A stretch of 64,000 nt of DNA from Erythrobacter sanguineus (GTDB lineage Bacteria; Pseudomonadota; Alphaproteobacteria; Sphingomonadales; Sphingomonadaceae): contig CAMCUB010000010.1 of assembly GCA_945878845.1 (NCBI GenBank), positions 33,455 through 97,454 of the forward strand, written 5' to 3'. The stretch's first letter is position 1. Each line of letters begins with the position of its first letter. Positions 10,585 through 19,052 of the stretch are shown here, piece by piece. The notes beneath the pieces were generated by a model that saw nothing but the letters and a program-made list of their open reading frames with translations, did no database searches and had not been told where the DNA came from. The position numbers and the translations under genes are program-made.

Positions 10585-10643
10585 GCCCGCCGATGTTGAC
10601 ACGTATCTAGCCCCCTTCTAAGGGGGCGGCGCCCTCGGCGGGC
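10585..10643. promoter_or_regulatory. Nested inverted repeats with a promoter-like element upstream of atpI
   Basis: Outer arms GCCCGCCGA (10585-10593) and TCGGCGGGC (10635-10643) enclose an inner perfect hairpin GCCCCCTT-CT-AAGGGGGC (10610-10627). A TTGACA (10596-10601) lies between the left outer arm and the inner hairpin, with the weak -10 candidate TAAGGG 17 bases on, inside the inner hairpin. The element lies 44 bases before atpI, so it is the best place for an ATP synthase promoter or leader structure. Confidence 0.55.
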
Positions 10644-10686
10644 ACCTTGTTGCATGTGGCTTGGCCTTGCGTTTAGAGGCGATGGC

Positions 10687-11046
10687 ATGAGCGACGAGAA
10701 ACCCGCCCGAGAACCCATTCACGAGGATGCGCGGATCGACGCGCTCGAAGCGCGGCTCAAGGCCGCACGCGAGCGCGAAGAGCAGCGCAACCGGCCACAG
10801 GTGAAGGGTGTCGATGCGAATTACCGCAGCGGCAACCGCGCTCTGGCCAGCCTTCTGGGAGGGATCATCGGCGGCTTGGTGATCGGCTTTGCGATAGACG
10901 CATTGCTCGGCATCGCGCCCTGGGGCCTGTTAGGCGGGTTGTTCCTCGGAACGGCGGCGGCTTTCAGAAGCATTGTTCAGAGCGCGAATACGCGCCCCGC
11001 AGACGAGGCCGAGCACCGGGATCGCGAGGGACAGCCCCCCGCCTGA
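10687..11046 (+). CDS. atpI: ATP synthase accessory protein AtpI
   Basis: 119 residues. A charged N-terminal helix (about 10-45) precedes two membrane segments (about 52-72 and 78-95; GGIIGGLVIGFAIDALLGI and GLLGGLFLGTAAAFR), the AtpI/F0F1 assembly-protein pattern. AtpI assists c-ring assembly and possibly Mg2+ supply. It is first in the F0 operon atpI-atpB-atpE-atpF'-atpF. The in-frame ATG at 10654 gives an unneeded extension; ATG 10687 begins the conserved charged region. Confidence 0.88.
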   Translation: MSDEKPAREPIHEDARIDALEARLKAAREREEQRNRPQVKGVDANYRSGNRALASLLGGIIGGLVIGFAIDALLGIAPWGLLGGLFLGTAAAFRSIVQSANTRPADEAEHRDREGQPPA

Positions 11047-11106
11047 TCCGGTCAAGGCCCCCTCGAGGGGCGCGTTTGATGTGAAACATTTGGGGATCTT
11101 TCGATC

Positions 11107-11898
11107 GTGGCAGCCGAAGAAGGCAAGGTTGATCCGATGAAGCAGTTCACCATCGAACCCCTGCTGGGGTCCGATTGGCAGCTGGGCGACGGAATCAACA
11201 TCGCGTTCACCAACTCCGCGCTGTGGATGGCGATCACTGCTGTCCTCGTCTGGGTGTTCGTCGCGGGCGGCATGAAGCGCCAGCTGGTGCCGGGCCGCTG
11301 GCAGATGGCGGTCGAGACCATGACCGGTTTCATCGACGACCTGCTCGAAGCGAATGTCGGCAAGGCCGGGCGCAAATATGTGCCCTACATCTTCACGCTG
11401 TTCATGTTCATCCTGTTCGGCAACCTGCTCGGCCTCGTGCCGGTGGGGCTGATCCCGGGCTTCCACGCCTTCACCTTCACCAGCCACTTCACCGCGACCG
11501 GCGTGCTCGCGATCATGAGCTTCTCGATCGTACTGATCGTCGGCTTCTGGAAGCACGGGCTTCACTTCTTCTCGCTGTTCTGGCCCTCGAACACCCCGTG
11601 GTTCCTGGCCGCGCCGATCAGCCTGATCGAGCTCGTCAGCTTCATGGTCCGCCCCTTCAGCCTCGCGCTGCGACTGTTCGTCGCGATGATGGCCGGGCAC
11701 GTCCTGCTCAAGGTGCTGGCGAGCTTCGTGATCGCCGGCGGCGGCGCGGGTCTTGGGCTTGGTGTGCTGGTCGGTGTGCCGAGCTTCGTGCTGATGGTCG
11801 CCATCAGCGCGCTCGAAATTCTCGTGGCCGGCATTCAGGCCTACGTCTTCGCGCTCCTGACCTCGCTCTACATCAACGATGCGGAAAATCTTCACTGA
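11107..11898 (+). CDS. atpB: ATP synthase F0 subunit a
   Basis: 263 residues from GTG 11107 (ATG 11137 is the alternative). Membrane subunit that forms the two proton half-channels against the c-ring. The essential Arg is in SLALRLFVAMMAGH (about residue 189), and the last helices carry ALEILVAGIQAYVFALL with the conserved Glu/Gln positions. Normal length for alphaproteobacteria. F1 genes (atpHAGDC) are not in the window, which fits the split F0/F1 operons of this class. Confidence 0.97.
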   Translation: MAAEEGKVDPMKQFTIEPLLGSDWQLGDGINIAFTNSALWMAITAVLVWVFVAGGMKRQLVPGRWQMAVETMTGFIDDLLEANVGKAGRKYVPYIFTLFMFILFGNLLGLVPVGLIPGFHAFTFTSHFTATGVLAIMSFSIVLIVGFWKHGLHFFSLFWPSNTPWFLAAPISLIELVSFMVRPFSLALRLFVAMMAGHVLLKVLASFVIAGGGAGLGLGVLVGVPSFVLMVAISALEILVAGIQAYVFALLTSLYINDAENLH

Positions 11899-11962
11899 GG
11901 GCCTTCAGAGGCGCTCTTCACTACCATCGCCAACAATCAGAATTTCAACGGAGTTTAATACC

Positions 11963-12187
11963 ATGGACGCACAAGCTGCAGCTCTTCTCGGTGCCGGTCT
12001 CGCGGCAATCGGCGCTGGCCTCGCCGCGCTCGGCGTGGGCAACGTCTTTGCCTCGTTCCTCGAAGGCGCGCTGCGCAATCCGGGTGCTGCTGACGGCCAG
12101 CAGGGCCGCCTGTTCATCGGCTTCGCGGCCGCCGAACTTCTCGGCCTGCTGGCCTTCGTGATCGCCGTCCTGCTGATCTTCAGCTAA
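11963..12187 (+). CDS. atpE: ATP synthase F0 subunit c
   Basis: 74-residue hairpin protein of the rotor ring. Helix 1 has the GAGLAAIGAGLAALGVG glycine pattern, the polar loop is RNPGAADGQQ, and helix 2 carries the proton-binding carboxylate Glu58 (FAAAELLGLL). The start ATG 11963 follows a purine-rich stretch (ACGGAG) upstream. Confidence 0.98.
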   Translation: MDAQAAALLGAGLAAIGAGLAALGVGNVFASFLEGALRNPGAADGQQGRLFIGFAAAELLGLLAFVIAVLLIFS

Positions 12188-12273
12188 GACGGAATGTGGC
12201 CTGCGCCGGGCCGGGGGCATCCGCCCTCGCCCGGCGGGGCCGATCACGCGGCGCTTGCGACCAAAGGTTCATC

Positions 12274-12768
12274 ATGCCTCAGATCGATCAACTCTCCGAA
12301 ACCCTGACCAGCCAGGTCTTCTGGCTGCTGTTGTTCTTCGGCCTCACCTTCGTCCTTGTCGGGCTGGGGATGGTGCCCAAGATCCTCGGCACGGTGGAGA
12401 TGCGTGACAACCAGATCGCCGGTGATCTCGCTGCGGCCCAGGCTGCGCGAGATGCGGCGACGTCCGAGGAAGAGGCCTGGCGCACCCGCGAAAACGCCAA
12501 CCGCGCTGCAGCCCAGGCGCTGATCGGTGAGGCCAAGGCCAAGGCGGTCGCCGCCAGCGCCGCCAAGCTTGCCGAGGCGCAGGGTCGTCTCGACACCAAG
12601 CTCGCCGAGGCCGAAGCCGCGATCGAAGCCGCGCGCAGCAGCGCCATGGCCGAGGTCGAGGGCGTTGCCGCCGACGCCGCGCGCGACATCGTCGCCCGCG
12701 TCGCCGGGGCTGATATCAAACCCGCCGCCGCCAAGGCTGCGGTCAAGAAGGTGATGGCGCATGGCTGA
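12274..12768 (+). CDS. atpF': ATP synthase F0 subunit b'
   Basis: 164 residues. One N-terminal membrane helix (about 14-36, VFWLLLFFGLTFVLVGLGM) followed by a long Ala/Glu/Arg-rich helix typical of the peripheral stalk. The order c-b'-b identifies this as the b' copy that alphaproteobacteria and photosynthetic bacteria use to form a b/b' heterodimer. ATG 12274 is preferred over upstream in-frame starts that lack conservation. The 3' end overlaps atpF by eight bases. Confidence 0.93.
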   Translation: MPQIDQLSETLTSQVFWLLLFFGLTFVLVGLGMVPKILGTVEMRDNQIAGDLAAAQAARDAATSEEEAWRTRENANRAAAQALIGEAKAKAVAASAAKLAEAQGRLDTKLAEAEAAIEAARSSAMAEVEGVAADAARDIVARVAGADIKPAAAKAAVKKVMAHG

Positions 12769-13294
12769 CATCCTGACCCTGCTCGCCAGCGGCGGCGAGG
12801 GACACCACGCAGAGCCTTCCGTGTTCGGGATCGACACCTACCAGTGGGTCGCACTCGCCATGGCGGTGCTGATTGGCGTGTTTATCTGGAAGAAGGTCCC
12901 CGGGATCATCACCGGCGGGCTCGACGCCAAGATCGCCGCGATCCGCGCTGCGCTCGATGAAGCCAAGACCCTGCGCGCCGAGGCCGAGGCCCTGCGCGCC
13001 GAATATGCCGCCAAGATCGCGGGCGCCGAAAAGGACGCCGAAGCCATGCTGGCCGGCGCGCGTGAGGAAGCGGACGCGATCCTCGCCAAGGCCGAGGTCG
13101 ACAGCGGAGTGATGGTCGCTCGCCGCCAGAAGATGGCCGAAGACAAGATCGCCGCCGCCGAGCGCGCCGCGATCGCCGACGTCAAGGCCCGCGCGGTGAC
13201 CGCCGCCGCCGCCGCCTCAAAGGTGTTGATCGCCAAGGCACATGACGGCGATGCCGACCGCAAGCTTGCCGACGAGGTCATCGCCTCGCTCTGA
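12761..13294 (+). CDS. atpF: ATP synthase F0 subunit b
   Basis: 177 residues with a short periplasmic N-terminus, a membrane helix (about 26-45, YQWVALAMAVLIGVFIW) and a long amphipathic stalk helix with regular Ala/Glu heptads. It pairs with b' as the stator. It is the last gene of the F0 operon; a strong symmetric hairpin follows at 13316-13345. Confidence 0.94.
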   Translation: MADILTLLASGGEGHHAEPSVFGIDTYQWVALAMAVLIGVFIWKKVPGIITGGLDAKIAAIRAALDEAKTLRAEAEALRAEYAAKIAGAEKDAEAMLAGAREEADAILAKAEVDSGVMVARRQKMAEDKIAAAERAAIADVKARAVTAAAAASKVLIAKAHDGDADRKLADEVIASL

Positions 13295-13315
13295 GCAGCG
13301 CGATTGGCTGACACG

Positions 13316-13345
13316 AAAAGGGCGGTCCAGTGGGGCCGCCCTTTT
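13316..13345. terminator. Intrinsic terminator after atpF
   Basis: Arms AAAAGGGCGG (13316-13325) and CCGCCCTTTT (13336-13345) with a ten-base loop. The A/T ends make it able to work on either strand. Confidence 0.85.
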
Positions 13346-13402
13346 GCGTTGGGGATCGCGGTGCTACATCCACGTTGCAACTGAGAAACGGAGGGTGGAG
13401 AT

Positions 13403-13885
13403 ATGATGCAGCGCAGCCTGATCCTTGCGACAGTGCTGGCCGCCGCCCCACTCGCCGCGCAGCAGACCGCCCCCATCGTGCTGTGGGGCGAGTTCACCAC
13501 CGCCAGCACTGCGGCCGAGATCAAGGCGTTCAAGGCGAAGTGGCCGAAGAAGCGTCCCGAGGTGATCCCCGACTGCCCGTCCGAAATGGGCTATCGCCAG
13601 AGCAAGGGGCGGATGGTGACCATCACGCTCATCGGTCTGGATCGTGATGCGGACTGCTTCAACCGCATGTATGCGCACTATCTTGAGCGTTTCGGCACCC
13701 CCGAGACCGATACCACCACCTTCGGCACGGTGATCGGCTACGGCGGGGGCGCTTCGATCGACACGACCTCGGTCGGGATCGTGAATATCTGGCGGGAGGG
13801 CGAGAAGAAGATCAAACTCGTCCGCAGTCCGGGCAGCGGATACAACCTGTTCTTCACGGTGCGCGAGGACAAGTACCTCTACTGA
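13403..13885 (+). CDS. Hypothetical secreted protein
   Basis: 160 residues. Signal peptide MMQRSLILATVLAAAPLAAQ with likely cleavage after AAQ near residue 20. The mature protein has two Cys residues (CPSEMGY and DCFNRMY) that may form a disulphide, and a Gly-rich segment GYGGGASIDT. No family recognised. It lies alone between the atp operon terminator and a convergent oxidoreductase gene; GGAGGG stands upstream of the ATG pair. The second ATG (13406) is an equal start candidate. Confidence 0.65.
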   Translation: MMQRSLILATVLAAAPLAAQQTAPIVLWGEFTTASTAAEIKAFKAKWPKKRPEVIPDCPSEMGYRQSKGRMVTITLIGLDRDADCFNRMYAHYLERFGTPETDTTTFGTVIGYGGGASIDTTSVGIVNIWREGEKKIKLVRSPGSGYNLFFTVREDKYLY

Positions 13886-13891
13886 TCGGCG

Positions 13892-14872
13892 TCACGCCCC
13901 CGGCACGAATACCACCTTCCCCACCAACTCGCGCCGCGCCATCGCCTCGAAGCCTTCGCGCCAGCGCGAGAGGGGGAAGGTGCGGTCAATCGCGGGGGTG
14001 ATCGCGCCTGCCTCGGCGAGGCGGGCGATGGCGCGGGTGATCGCGGTCCCGCGTTCGGGAAAGCGGCGGGCATATTCTCCGGCGCGCAGGCCGACGATGC
14101 TGAAGCCCTTGATCAGCGGGATGTTGGTCGAGACATCAGCGATCCGTCCCGAGGTGAAGCCGACCACCAGCAATTTGCCGCCAAAAGCGACGCAGCGGGT
14201 GGATTCGTCGAACACATCGCCCCCGACGGGATCGAAGACGATGTCGGCGAGTGCGCCACCGGTCAGCCGCGACACCTCTTCGCGAAAGCGCCCCTCAGCC
14301 ACGATCACGGCCTCGGGGTGGGTGAGGGCGGCGATGGCTTCCGCCTTGGCGGGCGAACCGGTGGTGGCGATAACGCGGGCGCCCAGTGCGCGGGCGAGGT
14401 CGCAGGCGGCAAGACCCACGCCGCCGCTTGCGCCGTGAACCAGCACCCACTGGCCCTCCTGCAATCCGCCCAGTTCGACCAGCCCGGTGAAGGCCGTGGA
14501 GTAGGCGGCGCCCATCGCAGCGGCTGCGGGGAAGTCGAGCCCCGCAGGCATGGTGGACAGCTTGCCCGCAGGCACGCAGGCGATTTCGGCAAAGGCGCCG
14601 GTCTTGTTGCCGCCCATCACCCGGTCCCCGGGAGCGAAACCGCTTTCCGGATCGGCCTCCAGCACCTCGCCGGCGAATTCGAGGCCGCTGGTGAAGGGCA
14701 CCTCGGGCTTGAACTGGTATTCGCCGCGGGTCATCAGCAGATCGGGGAAGTTAAGCGAGGCGGCGCGCACTCGCACCTTCACCTCGCCCGCGCCGCGCTG
14801 CGGTTCCGCCACATCGGCGAGCCCCGCGCCCGACAGGTCGCCCGTCAGGCGTTCCACGACGAGCGCTTGCAT
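13892..14872 (-). CDS. NADPH:quinone oxidoreductase family protein (MDR superfamily, zinc-free)
   Basis: 326 residues from ATG 14872. Medium-chain dehydrogenase/reductase fold with an N-terminal GroES-like domain (SLNFPDLLMTRGEY) and a Rossmann domain with the nucleotide-binding loop VHGASGGVGLAAC. The zinc ligands of alcohol dehydrogenases are absent, as in quinone oxidoreductases and enoyl reductases. Reaction is probably NADPH-dependent reduction of a quinone or enone; the substrate is unknown. The start overlaps the stop of the DOPA dioxygenase-like gene by one base, so the two are probably cotranscribed. Confidence 0.88.
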   Translation of the reverse strand: MQALVVERLTGDLSGAGLADVAEPQRGAGEVKVRVRAASLNFPDLLMTRGEYQFKPEVPFTSGLEFAGEVLEADPESGFAPGDRVMGGNKTGAFAEIACVPAGKLSTMPAGLDFPAAAAMGAAYSTAFTGLVELGGLQEGQWVLVHGASGGVGLAACDLARALGARVIATTGSPAKAEAIAALTHPEAVIVAEGRFREEVSRLTGGALADIVFDPVGGDVFDESTRCVAFGGKLLVVGFTSGRIADVSTNIPLIKGFSIVGLRAGEYARRFPERGTAITRAIARLAEAGAITPAIDRTFPLSRWREGFEAMARRELVGKVVFVPGA

Positions 14873-15210
14873 CAGCCGAAGATCGACAGGTCGAGCGGTT
14901 CGGAAGGCCCGAACCACACCACGTAGCGGGTGTGATCGGCAAGGTCGTTGCCCGACAGGCCATGAGCAAAGATCGTCAGGTCGCCGCGCTCATGCATCGC
15001 CCAGAGCGTGAACTGCGCGAAGGTCTCCGGCGACATCGACAGCTGGCACGATCCGCGCGGATGGGGCCCGATCGGGGCGAGGTGGAAGTGCCCGACCGCG
15101 AGCTTGAAGTGCTCGCGCGCGCGTTCGGCGAAGGCTTGCGCTTTCCCGACCTCGTCGGCGTCATAGTAGATATGGGCGTGAAAGCCCCGGATCTCCCCCG
15201 GGTTCTGCAT
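14872..15210 (-). CDS. DOPA 4,5-dioxygenase family protein
   Basis: 112 residues. The conserved pattern FHAHIYYD near the start and VGHFHLAPIGPHPRGSCQ in the middle gives the His-rich metal site of this ferredoxin-like fold family. Plant and fungal members open the DOPA ring; the bacterial substrate is usually unknown. It sits three bases from the gloB stop and overlaps the oxidoreductase start, so gloB, this gene and the oxidoreductase form one minus-strand run. Confidence 0.87.
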   Translation of the reverse strand: MQNPGEIRGFHAHIYYDADEVGKAQAFAERAREHFKLAVGHFHLAPIGPHPRGSCQLSMSPETFAQFTLWAMHERGDLTIFAHGLSGNDLADHTRYVVWFGPSEPLDLSIFG

Positions 15211-15213
15211 GGA

Positions 15214-15969
15214 TCAGAACGTGTCCTTGGCGGCGCGCAGGGCGGCGAAGGTCTCGGCCGGCGTGCTGCCGCCCCAGCGGGCCATCATCTCTGGATTGTC
15301 GGCGCGCAGGAAGGGGTTGGTGGCCAGCTCGCGGCGCAGCGTGGTCGGCACAGTCGGCACGTCCTTCGCGCGCTTCGCCGTGATCTCGCCCGCATAGTCC
15401 TGAAGCGCGACATTCTCGGGATCGGCATGGAGCGCGAACTTCGCGTTCGCGGCGGTGTATTCATGCGCGCAGTAGAGCAGGGTTTCGGGCGGCAGCGCCT
15501 TGATGCGCGACAGGCTGTCCCAGAACTGCCCGGGCTGGCCTTCGAACATCCGCCCGCAGCCCAGCGCGAAGACCGAATCGCCCACGAAGGCGACCCCGGC
15601 TTCCGGCAGGTGGAAGGCAATATGGCCGTTGGTGTGGCCAGAAACGTCGATCACATGGGCTTGCGTCTCGCCGATTTTCACCGTCTCGCCGTGGGCGACG
15701 GTCCGATCCAGCGGGAACTTGCCGGAGACCTCCGCGGGCCCGAGGATCGTGCAGCCGGTTGCCTCCTGGATCGCCGCATTGCCGCCCGCGTGATCGGGGT
15801 GCCAGTGGGTGTTCCAGATCTGCGTGATCTTCCAGCCCTTTATGTCCGCTTCGAGCAGGTATGCCTTGGCGTCGGGCGTATCGATGGCGACGGTTTCGTG
15901 GCTCTCGGTGTCGTGGACGAGATAGCCGTAATTGTCGCTGAGACAGGGGAACTGGTGAACGTGGATCAT
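15214..15969 (-). CDS. gloB: Hydroxyacylglutathione hydrolase (glyoxalase II)
   Basis: 251 residues. Metallo-beta-lactamase fold with the binuclear metal motif THWHPDH (about residues 54-60), a further His in SGHTNGHI, the bridging Asp in FVGDSVFALG, and a C-terminal substrate domain with YTAANAKFA that contacts glutathione. Hydrolyses S-lactoylglutathione to lactate and glutathione in methylglyoxal detoxification. Length is typical. First gene of the gloB/DOPA-dioxygenase/oxidoreductase run, just after the rpsA terminator. Confidence 0.95.
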   Translation of the reverse strand: MIHVHQFPCLSDNYGYLVHDTESHETVAIDTPDAKAYLLEADIKGWKITQIWNTHWHPDHAGGNAAIQEATGCTILGPAEVSGKFPLDRTVAHGETVKIGETQAHVIDVSGHTNGHIAFHLPEAGVAFVGDSVFALGCGRMFEGQPGQFWDSLSRIKALPPETLLYCAHEYTAANAKFALHADPENVALQDYAGEITAKRAKDVPTVPTTLRRELATNPFLRADNPEMMARWGGSTPAETFAALRAAKDTF

Positions 15970-16000
15970 GCCGGGGAGCTTACCCCTGCAGCCACCAATA

Positions 16001-16040
16001 GGAAAGGCCCGCCTGCTCGGTTGAGCGGGCGGGCCTTTCT
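16001..16040 (-). terminator. Intrinsic terminator after rpsA
   Basis: Stem GGAAAGGCCCGCC / GGCGGGCCTTTC with a short loop, followed on the minus strand by TTTCCTATT. It separates rpsA (ending 16090) from gloB (starting 15969). Confidence 0.8.
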
Positions 16041-16089
16041 ACTTGGCCGAGGCGACTCGCCCCCAGCGCGGGGGCGAACCTGATCAGGA

Positions 16090-17796
16090 TTAATCCTGGC
16101 CCTTCTTCAGAGCTGCGCCGAGGATGTCGCCGAGCGATGCGCCCGAATCCGACGAGCCGAACTGCGCCACAGCTTCCTTCTCTTCCGAGATCTGACGCGC
16201 CTTGATCGAGAAGTTGGGCTTCTTCGAACGGTCGAAGCCGATCACCATCGCGTCGATCTTGCTGCCGACCTGGAAGCGGTCAGGGCGCTGTTCGTCGCGG
16301 TCGCGGCCGAGGTCGCTCCGCTTGATGAAGCCGGTTGCGCCGTCTTCGCCAACCTGCACTTCCAGCCCGCCGTCACGCACTTCGAGCACGGTGACAGTGA
16401 CGGTCTGGTTCTTGCGCAGCGAACCGCCGCTGGTGGCGGCTTCAGCCGAGGGCGCGCCCTTTTCGAGTTGCTTCATGCCGAGGCTGATGCGCTCCTTGTC
16501 GACGTCCACGTCGAGCACGATGGCCTTGACCATCTCGCCCTTGCGGTGGAGCGCCAGCGCGTCCTCGCCCGAGATGCCCCAGGCGATGTCCGACATGTGC
16601 ACCATGCCGTCCACGTCGCCATCGAGACCGATGAACAGGCCGAATTCGGTGGCGTTCTTGACTTCGCCCTCGACTTCGCTGCCGACCGGGTGCTTCTCGG
16701 CGAATTCGTCCCACGGGTTGCGCTGGGCCTGCTTGAGGCCGAGGCTGATGCGACGCTTGTCGCTGTCGACCTCGAGCACCATCACGTCGACTTCCTGCGA
16801 GGTCGAGACGATCTTGCCCGGGTGGACGTTCTTCTTGGTCCAGCTCATTTCCGAGACGTGGACAAGGCCTTCGATCCCGGCTTCCAGTTCGACGAAGGCG
16901 CCGTATTCGGTGATGTTGGTGACCTGACCCTGCAGCTTCATGCCAACCGGGTACTTGGCGGCGACGCCATCCCACGGATCGCTTTCGAGCTGCTTCATGC
17001 CAAGGCTGATGCGCTGCGTTTCGGCATTGATGCGCACGATCTGCACGGTCACGGTGTCGCCGATAGCGATCACTTCGCTCGGGTGATTGACGCGCTTGTA
17101 GCTCATGTCGGTGACATGCAGCAGGCCGTCGATGCCGCCGAGGTCCACGAATGCACCATAATCGGTGATGTTCTTGACCACGCCGTCGATGATCTGGCCT
17201 TCGACCAGGTCATTGATGAGCTCGCTGCGCTGTTCGGCGCGGGTCTCTTCGAGCACCGCACGGCGCGAGACGACGATGTTGCCGCGGCGGCGATCCATCT
17301 TGAGGATCTGGAAGGGCTGCGGCACGTCCATCAGCGGGGTGACGTCGCGCACGGGGCGGATGTCGACCTGCGAGCCGGGGAGGAAGGCCACGGCGCCATC
17401 GAGGTCGACGGTGAAGCCACCCTTGACGCGGCCGAAGATGCGGCCTTCGACGCGCTTGCCTTCGCCGAATTCGCTTTCCAGCTTGTCCCAGGCGGCTTCG
17501 CGGCGGGCGCGGTCACGGCTGAGCATGGCTTCGCCATCGGCGTTCTCGACGCGGTCAACGAAGACTTCGACTTCGCCGCCGACGGTCAGGCCGTGGTCGT
17601 CATCGCCGCGGCTGAATTCCTTGAGGGAGATGCGGCCTTCGCTCTTGAGGCCGACGTCGATGACGGCAAAGCCGTTCTCGATCGCGGTAACGGTGCCCTT
17701 GACGACTCGGCCTTCGAAGCCTTCATCGCCGGCGCCGCCGAGCTGTTCGTTGAGGAGCGCTTCAAAGTCAGCGCGGGTGGGCATTTGCGTTGCCAT
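16090..17796 (-). CDS. rpsA: 30S ribosomal protein S1
   Basis: 568 residues with six S1 (OB-fold) repeats at roughly 28-95, 115-180, 197-265, 282-352, 369-441 and 460-525; repeats 3 and 4 are the most canonical (ITDYGAFVDLGGIDGLLHV and ITEYGAFVELEAGIEGLVHV). S1 binds mRNA leaders and is needed for translation of structured messages. The start follows AGGACTTTCTGAGCCT. The usual neighbour cmk lies two genes upstream, because a MarR-GNAT gene stands between them. A hairpin in the leader (17862-17881) may serve autoregulation. Confidence 0.97.
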   Translation of the reverse strand: MATQMPTRADFEALLNEQLGGAGDEGFEGRVVKGTVTAIENGFAVIDVGLKSEGRISLKEFSRGDDDHGLTVGGEVEVFVDRVENADGEAMLSRDRARREAAWDKLESEFGEGKRVEGRIFGRVKGGFTVDLDGAVAFLPGSQVDIRPVRDVTPLMDVPQPFQILKMDRRRGNIVVSRRAVLEETRAEQRSELINDLVEGQIIDGVVKNITDYGAFVDLGGIDGLLHVTDMSYKRVNHPSEVIAIGDTVTVQIVRINAETQRISLGMKQLESDPWDGVAAKYPVGMKLQGQVTNITEYGAFVELEAGIEGLVHVSEMSWTKKNVHPGKIVSTSQEVDVMVLEVDSDKRRISLGLKQAQRNPWDEFAEKHPVGSEVEGEVKNATEFGLFIGLDGDVDGMVHMSDIAWGISGEDALALHRKGEMVKAIVLDVDVDKERISLGMKQLEKGAPSAEAATSGGSLRKNQTVTVTVLEVRDGGLEVQVGEDGATGFIKRSDLGRDRDEQRPDRFQVGSKIDAMVIGFDRSKKPNFSIKARQISEEKEAVAQFGSSDSGASLGDILGAALKKGQD

Positions 17797-17861
17797 AGGC
17801 TCAGAAAGTCCTGTTTCATTGTGCTACCGGCCACCGGTTTTTCCGGGGTCTTTCACCGCTT

Positions 17862-17881
17862 CCCGTGCACCATTGCACGGG
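17862..17881 (-). promoter_or_regulatory. Perfect 8-bp hairpin in the rpsA leader
   Basis: CCCGTGCA (17862-17869) and TGCACGGG (17874-17881) enclose a four-base loop, 66 bases before the rpsA start. No T-run follows. Leader hairpins are used for S1 autoregulation in other bacteria, so a regulatory role is plausible but unproven. Confidence 0.45.
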
Positions 17882-18021
17882 CTGGCGGGGCAAGAGGCAG
17901 ACTTCTCCGCGCGGCCCCATGCCTGCGCGAAGGTTCCTTCAACCGATGAGGATTGCGAGAACGGCCGGGCGCCTAGGCGAAGGCGCGCCGGAAAGCAAGG
18001 AAATTGGGGTGATGGCTCGAC

Positions 18022-18975
18022 CTATCTGCCGCGGTAGAGCATCGCGACATCGCAGCGTTCGTAGCGCGCGCCGTAGTCTGCCATGATCCCCGCATCGTGA
18101 ACGAAGCCGAGCTTCTCGTAGAGATGGATCGCGGCTTCGCAGATGTGGTTGGTGAGGAGGTAGAGCTTGCTCGCGCCCATTTCTTGCGCGCGGGCGATGA
18201 TCGCTTCGAGCAGGAACTCCCCGGCCTTGAGCCCGCGTGCGGTCTTGCGCACGCCCATCTTGGTCAGTTCGAACGTGCCGGGGCCGGTCTTCTGCAGCGC
18301 GCAGGTGCCGACGATGCCGAGGCCGGGGGCTTCGACGAAGAGGATACATCCGCCCGGCTCGACAATGCGGCTGCGCGGGTTCTCGAGCACCTCGCGGTCG
18401 GTCGGCTCGAGCCGGAACATGCCCTCGATCCACTCGGCGTTGATATCGTGGAAATGGTGGGCGAGGGCATCGTCATATTCGCGCAGCCGCAACAGGCCGG
18501 GGCTTACCCGCAGCCCGCGCTCGCTGATCGAGGCTTCACTCAAGGCGCGCTCGACCACGGCCAGCGCGGCGAGAAAATCGCCGTCGACCTGCGCGAGGAT
18601 TTGTTCCGCCGCCATGCCCACACGGGGCCAGACCTCGCTGGTCAGCACGGCCACCGCCTCACGACCCTTGGTTGAAAGCGCCACCACGCGGCTCCGCTGG
18701 TCGGGGGCCTGCGCCTCGTCGATCATCCCGAGATCGCGCAATTGGCTGAGCGTGCGGGTGACGCCGGGCTGGCTGGTGCCGCAAGCCTCGGCAAGCTGGC
18801 CGACACTCATCGGAGCGTTTCGCAGAGCGGCCAGCACCGCCATGTGTCCGGGCTGAAGCGCTAGCCCGGCGCTGGAGGTGACCAGCGCGGCACTCGCCTG
18901 CATTCGCTCGCCCAGACGCTTCAGTCTGCTGCCCAAGAAAGCTGGCCCCATTTGTGCGACAACATCTGCCATCAT
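18022..18975 (-). CDS. MarR-type regulator fused to a GNAT acetyltransferase
   Basis: 317 residues from ATG 18975. The N-terminal 150 residues form a winged-helix MarR domain (QLAEACGTSQPGVTRTLSQL recognition region, then DQRSRVVALSTKGRE wing). The C-terminal 150 are a GNAT domain with the acetyl-CoA loop around GLKAGEFLLEAIIARAQ and the closing LYEKLGFVHD. Known fusions of this kind are bifunctional regulators/N-acetyltransferases; target and ligand are unknown. A near-palindromic TATAACGCGCTATA at 18995-19008 overlaps a -10-like sequence and may be its own operator. It splits the usual cmk-rpsA pair. Confidence 0.88.
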   Translation of the reverse strand: MMADVVAQMGPAFLGSRLKRLGERMQASAALVTSSAGLALQPGHMAVLAALRNAPMSVGQLAEACGTSQPGVTRTLSQLRDLGMIDEAQAPDQRSRVVALSTKGREAVAVLTSEVWPRVGMAAEQILAQVDGDFLAALAVVERALSEASISERGLRVSPGLLRLREYDDALAHHFHDINAEWIEGMFRLEPTDREVLENPRSRIVEPGGCILFVEAPGLGIVGTCALQKTGPGTFELTKMGVRKTARGLKAGEFLLEAIIARAQEMGASKLYLLTNHICEAAIHLYEKLGFVHDAGIMADYGARYERCDVAMLYRGR

Positions 18976-18994
18976 GCAATTCCATAACACGGTA

Positions 18995-19037
18995 TATAAC
19001 GCGCTATAGAATGGGGTCACGCGCCGGTGCAAGCCGG
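18995..19037 (-). promoter_or_regulatory. Candidate promoter and operator of the MarR-GNAT gene
   Basis: On the minus strand TTGCAC and TATAGC are separated by 18 bases. The -10 lies in TATAACGCGCTATA (18995-19008), which is palindromic at 12 of 14 positions, about 20 bases from the start codon. Autoregulation is an inference from position and symmetry. Confidence 0.45.
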
Positions 19038-19052
19038 AAAACCGCCGGGGTT

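Noticed and set aside
16468..17949. 493-codon open frame on the plus strand
   Set aside because: Antisense to rpsA; composition reflects the complement of repeated S1 domains.
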